A stretch of 64,000 nucleotides of DNA, taken from NCBI RefSeq assembly GCF_013408655.1, contig NZ_JACCBP010000001.1, positions 3,100,001-3,164,000 of the forward strand. Direction: 5' to 3'. Position 1 is the first letter of the stretch. Each line of letters starts with the position of its first letter. The DNA is from Pigmentiphaga litoralis (GTDB lineage: Bacteria; Pseudomonadota; Gammaproteobacteria; Burkholderiales; Burkholderiaceae_B). The notes beneath the pieces were generated by a model. It was not told the origin of the DNA. It saw nothing but the letters and a program-made list of their open reading frames with translations, and searched no databases. The translations under genes were made by a program, and so were the position numbers. Shown piece by piece: positions 36,695-44,639 of the stretch.

Positions 36695-38215
36695 TCAAAT
36701 CGGGTCATCCAGCCCCGACTGCACCTGCTCCGCCGCGCGCAGCACGGCGCGGGCCTTGGCTTCCGTCTCGGCCCATTCCTTTTCAGGCTCCGAATCCGCA
36801 ACGACGCCCGCGGCGGCCTGCACGTACAGCATGCCGTTCTTGATCACGCCCGTGCGGATCGCGATCGCCACGTCCATCTCACCGCCATAGCTCAGGTAGC
36901 CCGCGGCGCCTGCGTAGATGCAGCGGCGCACGGGTTCCAGCTCGTCGATCAGTTCCATGGCGCGGACCTTGGGCGCGCCCGACAGCGTGCCGGCCGGGAA
37001 GGTGGCGCGCAGGACGTCCATCGAACTCATGCCTTCGCGCAGGGTGCCCGTCACGTTGGACACCAGATGCATCACATGCGAATACCGTTCGATGGCCATC
37101 TGGTCGGTTACGACCACCGAGCCGATGTCCGCGATGCGGCCCACGTCGTTGCGGGCCAGGTCGATCAGCATGACGTGCTCGGCAATTTCTTTCGGGTCCG
37201 CGCGCAGCTCCTCGGCCAGGGCGGCGTCTTCTTCGGGCGTCGCGCCGCGCGGGCGGGTGCCGGCCAGCGGGCGGATGGTGACCTTCTGGCGGGTCGCGCC
37301 GCCTTCGGTCACGACTTCCTGCCGCACCAGGATCTCGGGTGACGCGCCCACTACCTGGAAGTCGCCAAAATTCCAGAAGTACATGTAGGGCGACGGGTTC
37401 AGCGACCGCAGTGCGCGGTACAAGGACAGCGGCGAGTCGCGGAAGGGCTTGGCGATCACCTGCCCCACCTGCACCTGCATCAGGTCGCCGGCGGCAATGT
37501 ATTCCTTGGCCTTGACGACCGCGGCCAGGTAGTCAGCCTTGGGGAAGTTGCGCTGGGTTTCGGTGGGCAGGCTGGCCTGGCTGTAGGGAATGTCGACGGA
37601 CTTGCGCAGCTGGGCGCGCAGGTCGCGCAACCGGTTGCGGGCGCGGGGATAGGCTTCGGGCAAGGTCGGGTCGGCATACACGACCAGGTACAGCCGGCCG
37701 GTCAGGTTGTCGACGATGGCGAGTTCATCGATCAAGAGCAGCAGCATGTCGGGCACCGGATCGCCCATGCCGGCGGGGTCGGGCTTGGTGCACGGTCCCA
37801 GCTTTTTTTCGATGTGGCGGACCATGTCGTAGCCGAAGTAGCCGGCCAGCCCACCGATGAAGCGCGGCATGCCCGGCCGCAGTGCGACCTTGAAGCGCTT
37901 CTGGTAGTGGGCCACGAAAGCCAGCGGATCGCCGTCATGCGTTTCGGTCACGACGCCGTCTTCGACGACTTCCGTGACGGTGCCGTGGGTGCGAAGAAAG
38001 GCGCGGGCAGGCAGGCCGATGAAGGAGTAGCGGCCGAAACGCTCGCCGCCCACCACGGACTCAAGCAGGCAGCTCATGGCGCCCTTGGCCGGGCCGGTCT
38101 GGGCGAGCTTCAGGTACAGCGCGAGCGGCGTGTCGAGGTCGGCATAGGTTTCGGCGACCAGCGGGATGCGGTTGTAGCCTTGGGCGGCAAGCGCCTGGAA
38201 TTCGACTTCTGTCAT
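36695..38215 (-). CDS. trpE: anthranilate synthase component I
   Basis: A 506-residue chorismate-utilising enzyme. The N-terminal part has the feedback-site region (VAETYADLDTPLALYLKL); the C-terminal catalytic domain has GDLMQVQVGQVIAKPF, ASPEILVR, IRPLAGTRPRG, DLARNDVGRIAD, SNVTGTLREG, TFPAGTLSGAPKVRAME and YLSYGGEMD. ATG 38215 follows GAGGACACC. It is preceded by a leader-peptide gene and attenuation-type hairpins, but trpG does not follow. Confidence 0.97.
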   Translation of the reverse strand: MTEVEFQALAAQGYNRIPLVAETYADLDTPLALYLKLAQTGPAKGAMSCLLESVVGGERFGRYSFIGLPARAFLRTHGTVTEVVEDGVVTETHDGDPLAFVAHYQKRFKVALRPGMPRFIGGLAGYFGYDMVRHIEKKLGPCTKPDPAGMGDPVPDMLLLLIDELAIVDNLTGRLYLVVYADPTLPEAYPRARNRLRDLRAQLRKSVDIPYSQASLPTETQRNFPKADYLAAVVKAKEYIAAGDLMQVQVGQVIAKPFRDSPLSLYRALRSLNPSPYMYFWNFGDFQVVGASPEILVRQEVVTEGGATRQKVTIRPLAGTRPRGATPEEDAALAEELRADPKEIAEHVMLIDLARNDVGRIADIGSVVVTDQMAIERYSHVMHLVSNVTGTLREGMSSMDVLRATFPAGTLSGAPKVRAMELIDELEPVRRCIYAGAAGYLSYGGEMDVAIAIRTGVIKNGMLYVQAAAGVVADSEPEKEWAETEAKARAVLRAAEQVQSGLDDPI

Positions 38216-38347
38216 GGTGTCCTCGAGAACATGCGGTGTCTGGTGCACCGCCCGCATCTTGGGTACCGGAGTCGGACATGACATGACGACGCCTCCGGTC
38301 CTTCAGGACGCGGGCGGGGTCGATTCGAAAACTTGGGGTCTAACGAT

Positions 38348-38378
38348 GGCCGGACGTTCAGTCGTTGAACGATCGGCC
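38348..38378 (-). promoter_or_regulatory. stem-loop of the trp attenuator region
   Basis: Imperfect hairpin with GGCCG / CGGCC outer and CGTTCA / TGAACG inner stems (loop GTCGT). It begins nine bases after the trpL stop, and a TTTT run lies about 17 bases further along the leftward transcript. A second stem CGCCACC / GGTGGCG (38409-38429) spans the Trp codons themselves. I cannot settle from sight which pairing is terminator and which antiterminator. Confidence 0.6.
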
Positions 38379-38386
38379 GGGAAGAA

Positions 38387-38461
38387 TCACCACCACCCGG
38401 CTGACGAACGCCACCAGCGCCAGGTGGCGCAGGTCGGGATCGCGGGGGTGATGATCAGCAT
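38387..38461 (-). CDS. trpL: trp operon leader peptide
   Basis: A 24-codon frame, MLIITPAIPTCATWRWWR plus SSAGWW, with five Trp codons at 14, 16, 17, 23 and 24. It lies between gph and trpE on the same strand, 170 bases upstream of the trpE ATG, with stem-loops between. Five Trp in 24 residues, two tandem pairs and the position match attenuator leader peptides: ribosomes starved for Trp-tRNA would stall here and favour antitermination. The start has no strong ribosome site, which lowers certainty slightly. Confidence 0.82.
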   Translation of the reverse strand: MLIITPAIPTCATWRWWRSSAGWW

Positions 38462-38496
38462 GCGGATGATTGAATTCGTAAACGATGTTGCCGCGA

Positions 38497-39213
38497 TCAG
38501 TGCATCGTCAGCGGCAGGGGTTCGGATCCGGTGGCTGCCGATGCGGTGCGTGACGCGGTCCACTCGGCGGCTTCCTTGATGCTTGCAACTATACCATCGG
38601 CTTCGATGGATCGGATATCGCGGCCTTCGTTGTAGCCATAGGGCACGAGCAGGACCGTGCAGCCGGCCGCGCGGCCCGACGATGCGTCGTTCATGGAATC
38701 GCCGATCACCAGCGCGTCGGCCGGGGCGACGCCCAGCTGTTCGCACGCGTACAGCATGGGCATGGGATCAGGCTTCTTGCGATCCACCGTGTCGCCGCTG
38801 ACGACCACGTCGAAAAAGGCATGCAGCCCGATATTCTTGAGCAGCGGTCCGGTAAATTCGGCCGCCTTGTTGGTGACCACGGCCAGCTTGAGACCCTGCG
38901 CGCGCATGGCCTGCAGGCCTTCAATGACGCCGTCAAAGATGCGCGTCTTTTCGCCGTTGATCATGTGATACGCGTGGCGGAACGAGGCCAGCGCTTCGGG
39001 GAACCGTTCGTGTTCGGTGGCTTCGTCCATGCTCGCGGCCAGCGCGCGGTGCACCAGGTTTTCGACGCCCTTGCCCACGTAGGTGGCGATGACATCTTCG
39101 CGCAGCGGCGCCATGCCCAGGTCCACGCGCATGGCGTTGACGGCGTAGGCCAGGTCGGGCACCGAGTCGACCAGCGTGCCGTCGAGGTCGAACAATACAG
39201 CGTGCAAGGGCAT
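38497..39213 (-). CDS. gph: phosphoglycolate phosphatase
   Basis: A 238-residue HAD-superfamily phosphatase: nucleophile motif LFDLDGTLVDSVPDL, a helical cap, motif II in AVVTNKAAEF, Lys in RKKPDPMPML and motif IV VIGDSMNDASSGRAAG. It removes 2-phosphoglycolate from DNA repair or oxygenase side reactions. It sits in the common rpe-gph-trpE order. Confidence 0.94.
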   Translation of the reverse strand: MPLHAVLFDLDGTLVDSVPDLAYAVNAMRVDLGMAPLREDVIATYVGKGVENLVHRALAASMDEATEHERFPEALASFRHAYHMINGEKTRIFDGVIEGLQAMRAQGLKLAVVTNKAAEFTGPLLKNIGLHAFFDVVVSGDTVDRKKPDPMPMLYACEQLGVAPADALVIGDSMNDASSGRAAGCTVLLVPYGYNEGRDIRSIEADGIVASIKEAAEWTASRTASAATGSEPLPLTMH

Positions 39214-39327
39214 GGGAATTCCTGGGGTAAGGGAGGTGATGCGAGGTGGCGCGCGGGACCGGCCGAAGACGATGTCAGCGAAGCATACGGCAAGTGCCGT
39301 GCCCGCGGCGTCCGTGCCGGCCCGGCA

Positions 39328-40044
39328 TCACGCTGCCAGCGACGCGCCCTTCGCGATCTGCGCGCGCAGGTCCCGGATGACACCTGCGTAGTCTGGCTTG
39401 CCAAAAATGGCCGAGCCCGCCACGAACGTATCGGCGCCCGCGGCATGAATCTCGGCGATGTTGTCGATCTTGACGCCGCCGTCCACTTCCAGCGCAATGG
39501 TGTGCCCCGTCTCGGCGCGCCACTTGTCAATGCGGGCGCGCGCCTGGCGCAGCTTGGGCAAGGTGCTGGGCAGGAAGCTCTGTCCACCGAAGCCGGGGTT
39601 GACCGACATCAGCAGGACCACGTCGAGCTTGTCCATGACGTAGTCCATGTAATCGAGCGGGGTAGCCGGGTTGAACACCAGCCCCGCATGACAGCCATGA
39701 TCCCGGATTAATGCAAGCGTGCGGTCCACATGACGTGACGCTTCCGGGTGAAAGCTGATAATGTTTGCCCCGGCTTTCGCAAACATCGGCACGAGCGCAT
39801 CCACGGGCTCGACCATCAGGTGCACGTCGATCGGCACCTGCACATGCGGCCGGATCGCTTCGCACACCAGCGGGCCGATCGTCAGGTTCGGCACATAATG
39901 GTTGTCCATGACATCGAAATGGATCCAGTCCGCGCCGGCGCTTACAACGTTACGCACCTCTTCCCCGAGCCGGGCGAAATCGGCGGATAAAATGCTTGGA
40001 GCAATACGGGTGGCGTGCGGGTCGAATGGCGTCAGATCGGTCAT
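39328..40044 (-). CDS. rpe: ribulose-phosphate 3-epimerase
   Basis: A 238-residue (beta/alpha)8 enzyme of the pentose phosphate pathway. Motifs are [57 protein letters not shown] and [11 protein letters not shown], giving the metal and catalytic Asp and His residues. It leads the leftward rpe-gph-trpL-trpE run and faces apaG. Confidence 0.96.
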   Translation of the reverse strand: MTDLTPFDPHATRIAPSILSADFARLGEEVRNVVSAGADWIHFDVMDNHYVPNLTIGPLVCEAIRPHVQVPIDVHLMVEPVDALVPMFAKAGANIISFHPEASRHVDRTLALIRDHGCHAGLVFNPATPLDYMDYVMDKLDVVLLMSVNPGFGGQSFLPSTLPKLRQARARIDKWRAETGHTIALEVDGGVKIDNIAEIHAAGADTFVAGSAIFGKPDYAGVIRDLRAQIAKGASLAA

Positions 40045-40156
40045 GGAAGCTTCCAGTGCAGAGATGTCAGGCCGGGCGCCTCAGGGGGCTGCGGAAGGAT
40101 CCGCACCGGTCATCCCATGAATTGTATGAAATTTGTCGTATCGATATGGCGCACGC

Positions 40157-40531
40157 ATGAAATCTCACGAATTGTCGGTCACCGTTGAACCGCGCTATCT
40201 CGCCGATCAGTCCGATCCGGCCGAGAATCAGTACATCTTCGCCTACACGATACGCATCACGAATTCCGGTTCGCAGCCCGTGCAGCTGATCAGCCGCCAC
40301 TGGATCATTACCGACGGCAATCAGCAGGAGCAGGAAGTGCGCGGACTGGGCGTGGTGGGTCAGCAACCGCTGCTGCAGCCTGGCCAGAGCTTCGAGTACA
40401 CCAGCGGCTGTCCGCTATCGACCCCGGTCGGCACCATGCGCGGCACCTATCATTGCGTCGGCGACAACGGCAGCCCGTTTGAAGTCGACATTCCCGAATT
40501 CGTGCTGGCCGTGCCTCGCACCCTTCACTGA
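40157..40531 (+). CDS. apaG: ApaG/DUF525 protein
   Basis: A 124-residue fibronectin-III-like protein: YLADQSDPAENQYIFAYTI, LISRHWIITDGNQQEQEVRG, the glycine-rich VVGQQPLLQPGQSFEYTSG and GTMRGTYHCV. The role is not firmly settled; it is linked to divalent metal and Ap4A-related phenotypes in enterobacteria. ATG 40157 is the family start. Confidence 0.94.
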   Translation: MKSHELSVTVEPRYLADQSDPAENQYIFAYTIRITNSGSQPVQLISRHWIITDGNQQEQEVRGLGVVGQQPLLQPGQSFEYTSGCPLSTPVGTMRGTYHCVGDNGSPFEVDIPEFVLAVPRTLH

Positions 40532-40701
40532 CCGCGCGGATCGCGCGTCGGATCCTGCTTCGTGCCGGGATCGGCGGCGTCCGCAGCCGGCGGCTTGCGC
40601 ATCTCGTTACCGAGCTGCTTGCGCTTCGGCCACACGGTCCACATCACGATGAATACCAGCAAGGCAAGCGCCAATGCCGCTTCCAGAAGGAGCAACCACA
40701 T
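40525..40701 (-). CDS. possible 58-residue single-helix membrane protein
   Basis: The frame starts MWLLLLEAALALALLVFIVM, a clear transmembrane helix, then a charged C-terminal tail (WPKRKQLGNEMRKP...DPGTKQDPTRDPRGQ) in the cytoplasm. A GGA lies five bases before the ATG. Its start codon is one base from the mltA start on the other strand, and its gene covers the mltA ribosome site. That is an awkward arrangement, so it could be an antisense frame. The helix-plus-tail design still looks protein-like. Confidence 0.42.
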   Translation of the reverse strand: MWLLLLEAALALALLVFIVMWTVWPKRKQLGNEMRKPPAADAADPGTKQDPTRDPRGQ

Positions 40702-40702
40702 A

Positions 40703-42199
40703 ATGTCCGTTCGCAAGGTCACTGCGAAAAAGTCTGTCTTGTCCCACTGTAACCGCTTGCGCCCCGCGGCGCTGACGCTGGCCGCGGCGCTTGCGCTGGC
40801 GGGCTGTGGCGGCGCGCCCGTGACCGTGCTGCCCGACTCGGGTGGCGATGCCGGCCCGTCGGGGTCGTCCGGCACATCGGGCGCCTACGGATCGCCCGGC
40901 TCGGCCTGGCCGGGGTCATCGTCGCCCGGCTCGTCGGGCGGCACGGCGGGGTCCGCCGACCCGGTACATCCGGCGCCCACCACCACACCCGGCGGCATCG
41001 CGGTGCCCCCGTCCACCGCTCGCCCCCCTGCCGCCCCGGTCGCCCGTCCGGCCAGCAAACCCGCCCTGCAGGCCAGCAAGCACTTCGTGCGCAGCGGGTG
41101 GGCGTCGGTCAGTGGCTGGCAGGCCGACACCGTGGAAAGCGCCTGGACGACCTTCCAGGACAATTGCCGGTCCATCATGCTGCGCACCGGCCGGCCTGTG
41201 TCGCTCGCCGCCCCGCAAACCGTGGATCCCTATGCATGGCAACAGGTGTGCGCCGCGGCGCGCGATCCGTCGCTGCGCAATCCCAGCCCGGCCCAGGCAC
41301 GCGCCTTTCTTGAAAAATGGCTGGAACCCTGGACTGTCCGCACGCCCACAGGCGAGGCCGCGACCGGCCTGGCCACCGCCTATTACGAGCCCCTGGTGCG
41401 TGCGTCCCGCGTGCGCGGCGGCCCGTACCAGTGGCCGCTGTACGCCGTGCCGAATGATCTACTGGTGCTCGACATGGGGTCTCTGTATCCGGAGCTGGCG
41501 GGCAAGCGCGTGCGCGGCAAGCTCGACGGCAAACGGGTAGTGCCCTACGACAGCCGCGCCGAACTGGAACGCGCGGGCCGCGAGCCGGCTGCCATCGTGT
41601 GGGTCAGCGATCCGGTCGATGCGTTCTTCCTGCAGGTACAGGGCACCGGGCGCGCGTCGCTGGACGACGGTCCAGGCAAGGGCAGCGTGATTCGCGTGGC
41701 CTATGCCGAGCACAACGGCCACCCCTATGTGTCGATCGGCCGCTGGCTGGTGGACCAGGGGGAGCTGACGCTGGATCAGGCGTCGATGCAGAGCATCAAG
41801 GCATGGGCCAAGACGCATCCGACCCGCGTGAAGGAAATGCTGAACGCCAATCCGGCCGTGGTGTTTTTCCGCGAAGAACCCGTGGTGAATGCGGAAGAAG
41901 GCCCCAAGGGCGCCTTCGGCATGCCGCTGACCGCGCAGCGGTCGATCGCGGTGGACCCGGCCATCGTTCCGCTGGGCACACCGGCGTTCCTTTCCACGAC
42001 CATGCCCAATTCCAAGGTGCCGTTGCAGAAGATGGTGTTTGCGCAGGACACCGGCAGCGCCATCAAGGGCCCGGCCCGCGCGGACGTGTTCTGGGGCTAT
42101 GGCGAGGAAGCCGGCGAGCAGGCCGGCCGCATGAAGCAGCCCAGCAAGATGTGGGTGCTGTGGCCCAAGGGCGAAGGCGCGCCGGCGCCGGCTCGGTGA
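40703..42199 (+). CDS. mltA: membrane-bound lytic murein transglycosylase A
   Basis: A 498-residue outer-membrane lipoprotein that cleaves glycan strands to 1,6-anhydromuropeptides. It has lipobox LALAGC (Cys at about 34), a Gly/Ser/Pro-rich linker to about residue 135, the MltA beta domain (ATGLATAYYEPLVRASRVRG), FFLQVQGTGRASL and the 3D-type barrel IVPLGTPAFLSTTMP...FAQDTGSAIKGPARADVFWG with catalytic Asp. ATG 40703 follows GAAGGAG at 40685-40691. Confidence 0.95.
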   Translation: MSVRKVTAKKSVLSHCNRLRPAALTLAAALALAGCGGAPVTVLPDSGGDAGPSGSSGTSGAYGSPGSAWPGSSSPGSSGGTAGSADPVHPAPTTTPGGIAVPPSTARPPAAPVARPASKPALQASKHFVRSGWASVSGWQADTVESAWTTFQDNCRSIMLRTGRPVSLAAPQTVDPYAWQQVCAAARDPSLRNPSPAQARAFLEKWLEPWTVRTPTGEAATGLATAYYEPLVRASRVRGGPYQWPLYAVPNDLLVLDMGSLYPELAGKRVRGKLDGKRVVPYDSRAELERAGREPAAIVWVSDPVDAFFLQVQGTGRASLDDGPGKGSVIRVAYAEHNGHPYVSIGRWLVDQGELTLDQASMQSIKAWAKTHPTRVKEMLNANPAVVFFREEPVVNAEEGPKGAFGMPLTAQRSIAVDPAIVPLGTPAFLSTTMPNSKVPLQKMVFAQDTGSAIKGPARADVFWGYGEEAGEQAGRMKQPSKMWVLWPKGEGAPAPAR

Positions 42200-42233
42200 T
42201 ACGGCGGGGCCTGGATACCCGGCCTCGACGCAA

Positions 42234-42270
42234 CAAAAAAAAACGCGCCGGACTTACGGCGCGTTTTTTC
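42234..42270. terminator. bidirectional terminator between mltA and dsbC
   Basis: 8-bp stem ACGCGCCG / CGGCGCGT with loop GACTTA (42243-42264), a run of A before it and a run of T after it. It therefore serves both converging genes. Confidence 0.92.
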
Positions 42271-42283
42271 TTTCAAGGCTGGG

Positions 42284-43066
42284 TCAGCCCTTGCCCATCG
42301 AGTCCAGCTTGGCCTTCAGCTGATCCGGAGGCATTGCGCCGCCGACTCGCGTGTTGTCGCCAAAAAAGATGGTCGGCGTGCCGGTGATCTGCAGCTTCTT
42401 GCCCAGCGCCACGACCTTCTCGATCGGGGTGTCGCACGTGCCCGCGCCGGTGGGCGTCTTGCCATTGAGCATCCAGTCATCCCAGGTCTTGGCCCGGTCC
42501 GCGGAACACCACACCGCTCGCGACTTGGTGGTCGAATCGGGCGCCAGGATCGGGTACAGGAAGGTGTACACGGTCACGTTGTCGATGCCGGTCATGGACT
42601 TGCGCAACTGTTTGCAATAGCCGCAGTTCGGGTCTTCAAACAGCGCAATGCGGCGCGATCCATTGCCCCGCACCTGCTTGATCGCCAGGTCCAGCGGCAG
42701 CTCGTCAAAGTTGACCGCCAGCAGCTTTTCGACCCGTTCGCGCGTCACGTTGCGTTTGGTCGCGGCGTCGATCAGCGTGCCGTCCAGCACGAAGCTGACC
42801 TTGTCGTCGGTGTAAAGCAGGTCCGACCCGATGCGCACTTCGTAAAGCCCATAGGGCGTGCGGGTCACGCTGTCGATCGCGACCGCGCCAAACCGATCGG
42901 AAAACAGTTTCTTGACCGTGTTTTCGGCAGCCGTCGGCGCGGCGGCTGGGGCCGTTGCAGCAGCGGCAGGCGCCGATCTGGCGGGCGAGACCTGGGCCGA
43001 TACGGCGGCAGGCAGGGCCAGGGACAACATCAGGGCGGACAGGCAGCCCGCTACGGTTCGCTTCAT
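42284..43066 (-). CDS. dsbC: thiol:disulfide interchange protein DsbC
   Basis: A 260-residue periplasmic disulfide isomerase. The signal peptide ends AVSAQ, followed by an Ala/Pro-rich stretch to residue 45. An N-terminal dimerisation domain (VKKLFSDRFGAVAIDSVTRTPYG) and a thioredoxin-fold domain with active-site C148GYC151 follow. A second Cys pair lies near WCSADRAKTW and GAGTCD. The conserved cis-Pro is in ITGTPTIFFGD. ATG 43066 follows AAGGAAG. Confidence 0.95.
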   Translation of the reverse strand: MKRTVAGCLSALMLSLALPAAVSAQVSPARSAPAAAATAPAAAPTAAENTVKKLFSDRFGAVAIDSVTRTPYGLYEVRIGSDLLYTDDKVSFVLDGTLIDAATKRNVTRERVEKLLAVNFDELPLDLAIKQVRGNGSRRIALFEDPNCGYCKQLRKSMTGIDNVTVYTFLYPILAPDSTTKSRAVWCSADRAKTWDDWMLNGKTPTGAGTCDTPIEKVVALGKKLQITGTPTIFFGDNTRVGGAMPPDQLKAKLDSMGKG

Positions 43067-43114
43067 AGTCTTCCTTTCTTGATCGCCCAATGATAGCGCG
43101 TGGGTGTGCCCCGC

Positions 43115-44368
43115 CTACAGGCCGGACGCGCCCTGCACCAACAGGCGCTTCAATGGCGGCAGGCGATCCACCACATTCATGCCCGCGTTGCGCAGCCAAT
43201 TGACAGGGGCCAGCGGCGAATCGAACAGGCGGTACAGGCCGTCGGTCGCCAGCCGCATCGCCAGCAGCGGCTCGGCCCGCGCGCGCTGGTACCGGCGCAG
43301 CACGCGCAGGTCATACACGTTGCGGTAGGCCTCGCGCGTGGCCAGGGTGTCGGCCAGCGCCTTGGCATCGCCCAGGCCCAGGTTCAGGCCCTGCCCGGCC
43401 AGCGGGTGCACCAGGTGGGCCGCGTCGCCCACCAGCGCCACGCCGGGCGCAACCATCTGGCTGGCGGATTGCAAGGCCAGCGGGAAGCCCACAAGCGACG
43501 TACGGGCCGTCAGCGCGCCCAGCACGCCCCCGGTGGCCTCGAACAGGCGCTCGCCCATGGCGACGCGCTGCGTGGCCGCGTCCATGGCCAGCAAGGCATC
43601 GGCCTTGGCAGTGCGCATCGACCAGACCATGGACACCTGCGGTTGCCCGTCGGCATCGGGCATGGGCAGCAGCGCCAGCACGCCATCGGGCGTGAACCAT
43701 TGCCGCGCGCGGCCCTGATGCGGCAAGGCCACCGACAGGTGCATGACCAGCCCGGTGGCATCGTAGGTGGAACGCGTCACCGGCAGGCCGATCGATTCGC
43801 GCAGGGGCGAGTCGGCGCCATCCGCCCCCACAGCCAGGCCGCAGGGCAGACCGGCATGGTTGGCGGTCCGCAGCATCAACGGGGCATCGGGCGCATGGCG
43901 CTCCAGGCCCGCGTAGCGATCGGCGATCCACCGGATATTGAACATCTGCACGGCCTGGCGCAGCGCCCGTTCCAGCTCGCGTGATTCGACGATCCACGCC
44001 ATGGCCGCCAGCCCGCCCTGCCATGCGGACAGTTCCACCCGGCCGGTGGACGGCGCAGGCATGCGGCGCACGGCATCGGCAGGTGGCGAGGCGGCGTCGC
44101 CGAAGACTTCCATGGCTTCCACCGGCATGACCCGGTCGGCGGGCAGCAGGTCCCAGATGCCAAGCTCGACCAGGAACTGCTGGCTGGCGGGCGAAATGGC
44201 ATAAACGCGCGGGTCGAACTCGTCCGCGCGGGCCGGCGGCAGCGGCGCCTTGGGACCAAGCAGCGCCACATCCTGGTCTTTGCGGGCCAGCGCCAGCGCG
44301 CTGGCCAGGCCGGCAATGCCGGTCCCGATGACGATGATGGTCGAGGCGGAAGAGCGGGAAGAGTTCAT
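43115..44368 (-). CDS. UbiH/Coq6-family FAD-dependent hydroxylase
   Basis: A 417-residue group A flavin hydroxylase of ubiquinone ring modification. It has dinucleotide motif VIGTGIAGLASALAL, ISPASQQFLVELGIW, GADGADSPLRESIG and FAD motif VALVGDAAHLVHPLAGQGLNLGLGDAKAL, with the UbiH-type C-terminus. Which ring position it hydroxylates (UbiH, UbiI, UbiF or UbiM) cannot be told. It sits 48 bases upstream of dsbC on the same strand. Confidence 0.9.
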   Translation of the reverse strand: MNSSRSSASTIIVIGTGIAGLASALALARKDQDVALLGPKAPLPPARADEFDPRVYAISPASQQFLVELGIWDLLPADRVMPVEAMEVFGDAASPPADAVRRMPAPSTGRVELSAWQGGLAAMAWIVESRELERALRQAVQMFNIRWIADRYAGLERHAPDAPLMLRTANHAGLPCGLAVGADGADSPLRESIGLPVTRSTYDATGLVMHLSVALPHQGRARQWFTPDGVLALLPMPDADGQPQVSMVWSMRTAKADALLAMDAATQRVAMGERLFEATGGVLGALTARTSLVGFPLALQSASQMVAPGVALVGDAAHLVHPLAGQGLNLGLGDAKALADTLATREAYRNVYDLRVLRRYQRARAEPLLAMRLATDGLYRLFDSPLAPVNWLRNAGMNVVDRLPPLKRLLVQGASGL

Positions 44369-44639
44369 GGCGCGGCTCGAAGAAATGACGCTGGGCGACG
44401 CGGCCGCCCGGCAGGGGATGGTTGAGTTTACCGTTCATGACCCGGACAGTCAGCGGCAGCGCAGGGCGGCCGCCGTCGCCGCCGTCACACAATCTTCACC
44501 CGTGCGGCCCGGACATCTGCGACAGTGGCGGCTGACGGACGGGCCCGCGCCGATGCGGCCCCTGCCGGTCGTTGCACGGCGGCCCCTGCCGCCAGGGTGG
44601 ATCGGCGGCCCTTCACGCCGGCATGCGCAGGCGACCCCC
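44369..44639. other. gap between Ubi-type hydroxylase and methyltransferase
   Basis: 271 bases between divergent genes. A forward frame stays open across it, but its Arg/Pro/Ala-rich sequence and lack of a ribosome site argue against an earlier methyltransferase start. No promoter is clearly recognisable. Confidence 0.5.

Noticed and set aside
44250..44639. N-terminal extension of the methyltransferase
   Set aside because: The upstream 130 codons overlap the divergent hydroxylase gene, are Arg/Pro-rich and lack family similarity; ATG 44640 gives a sensible TPR-like start.
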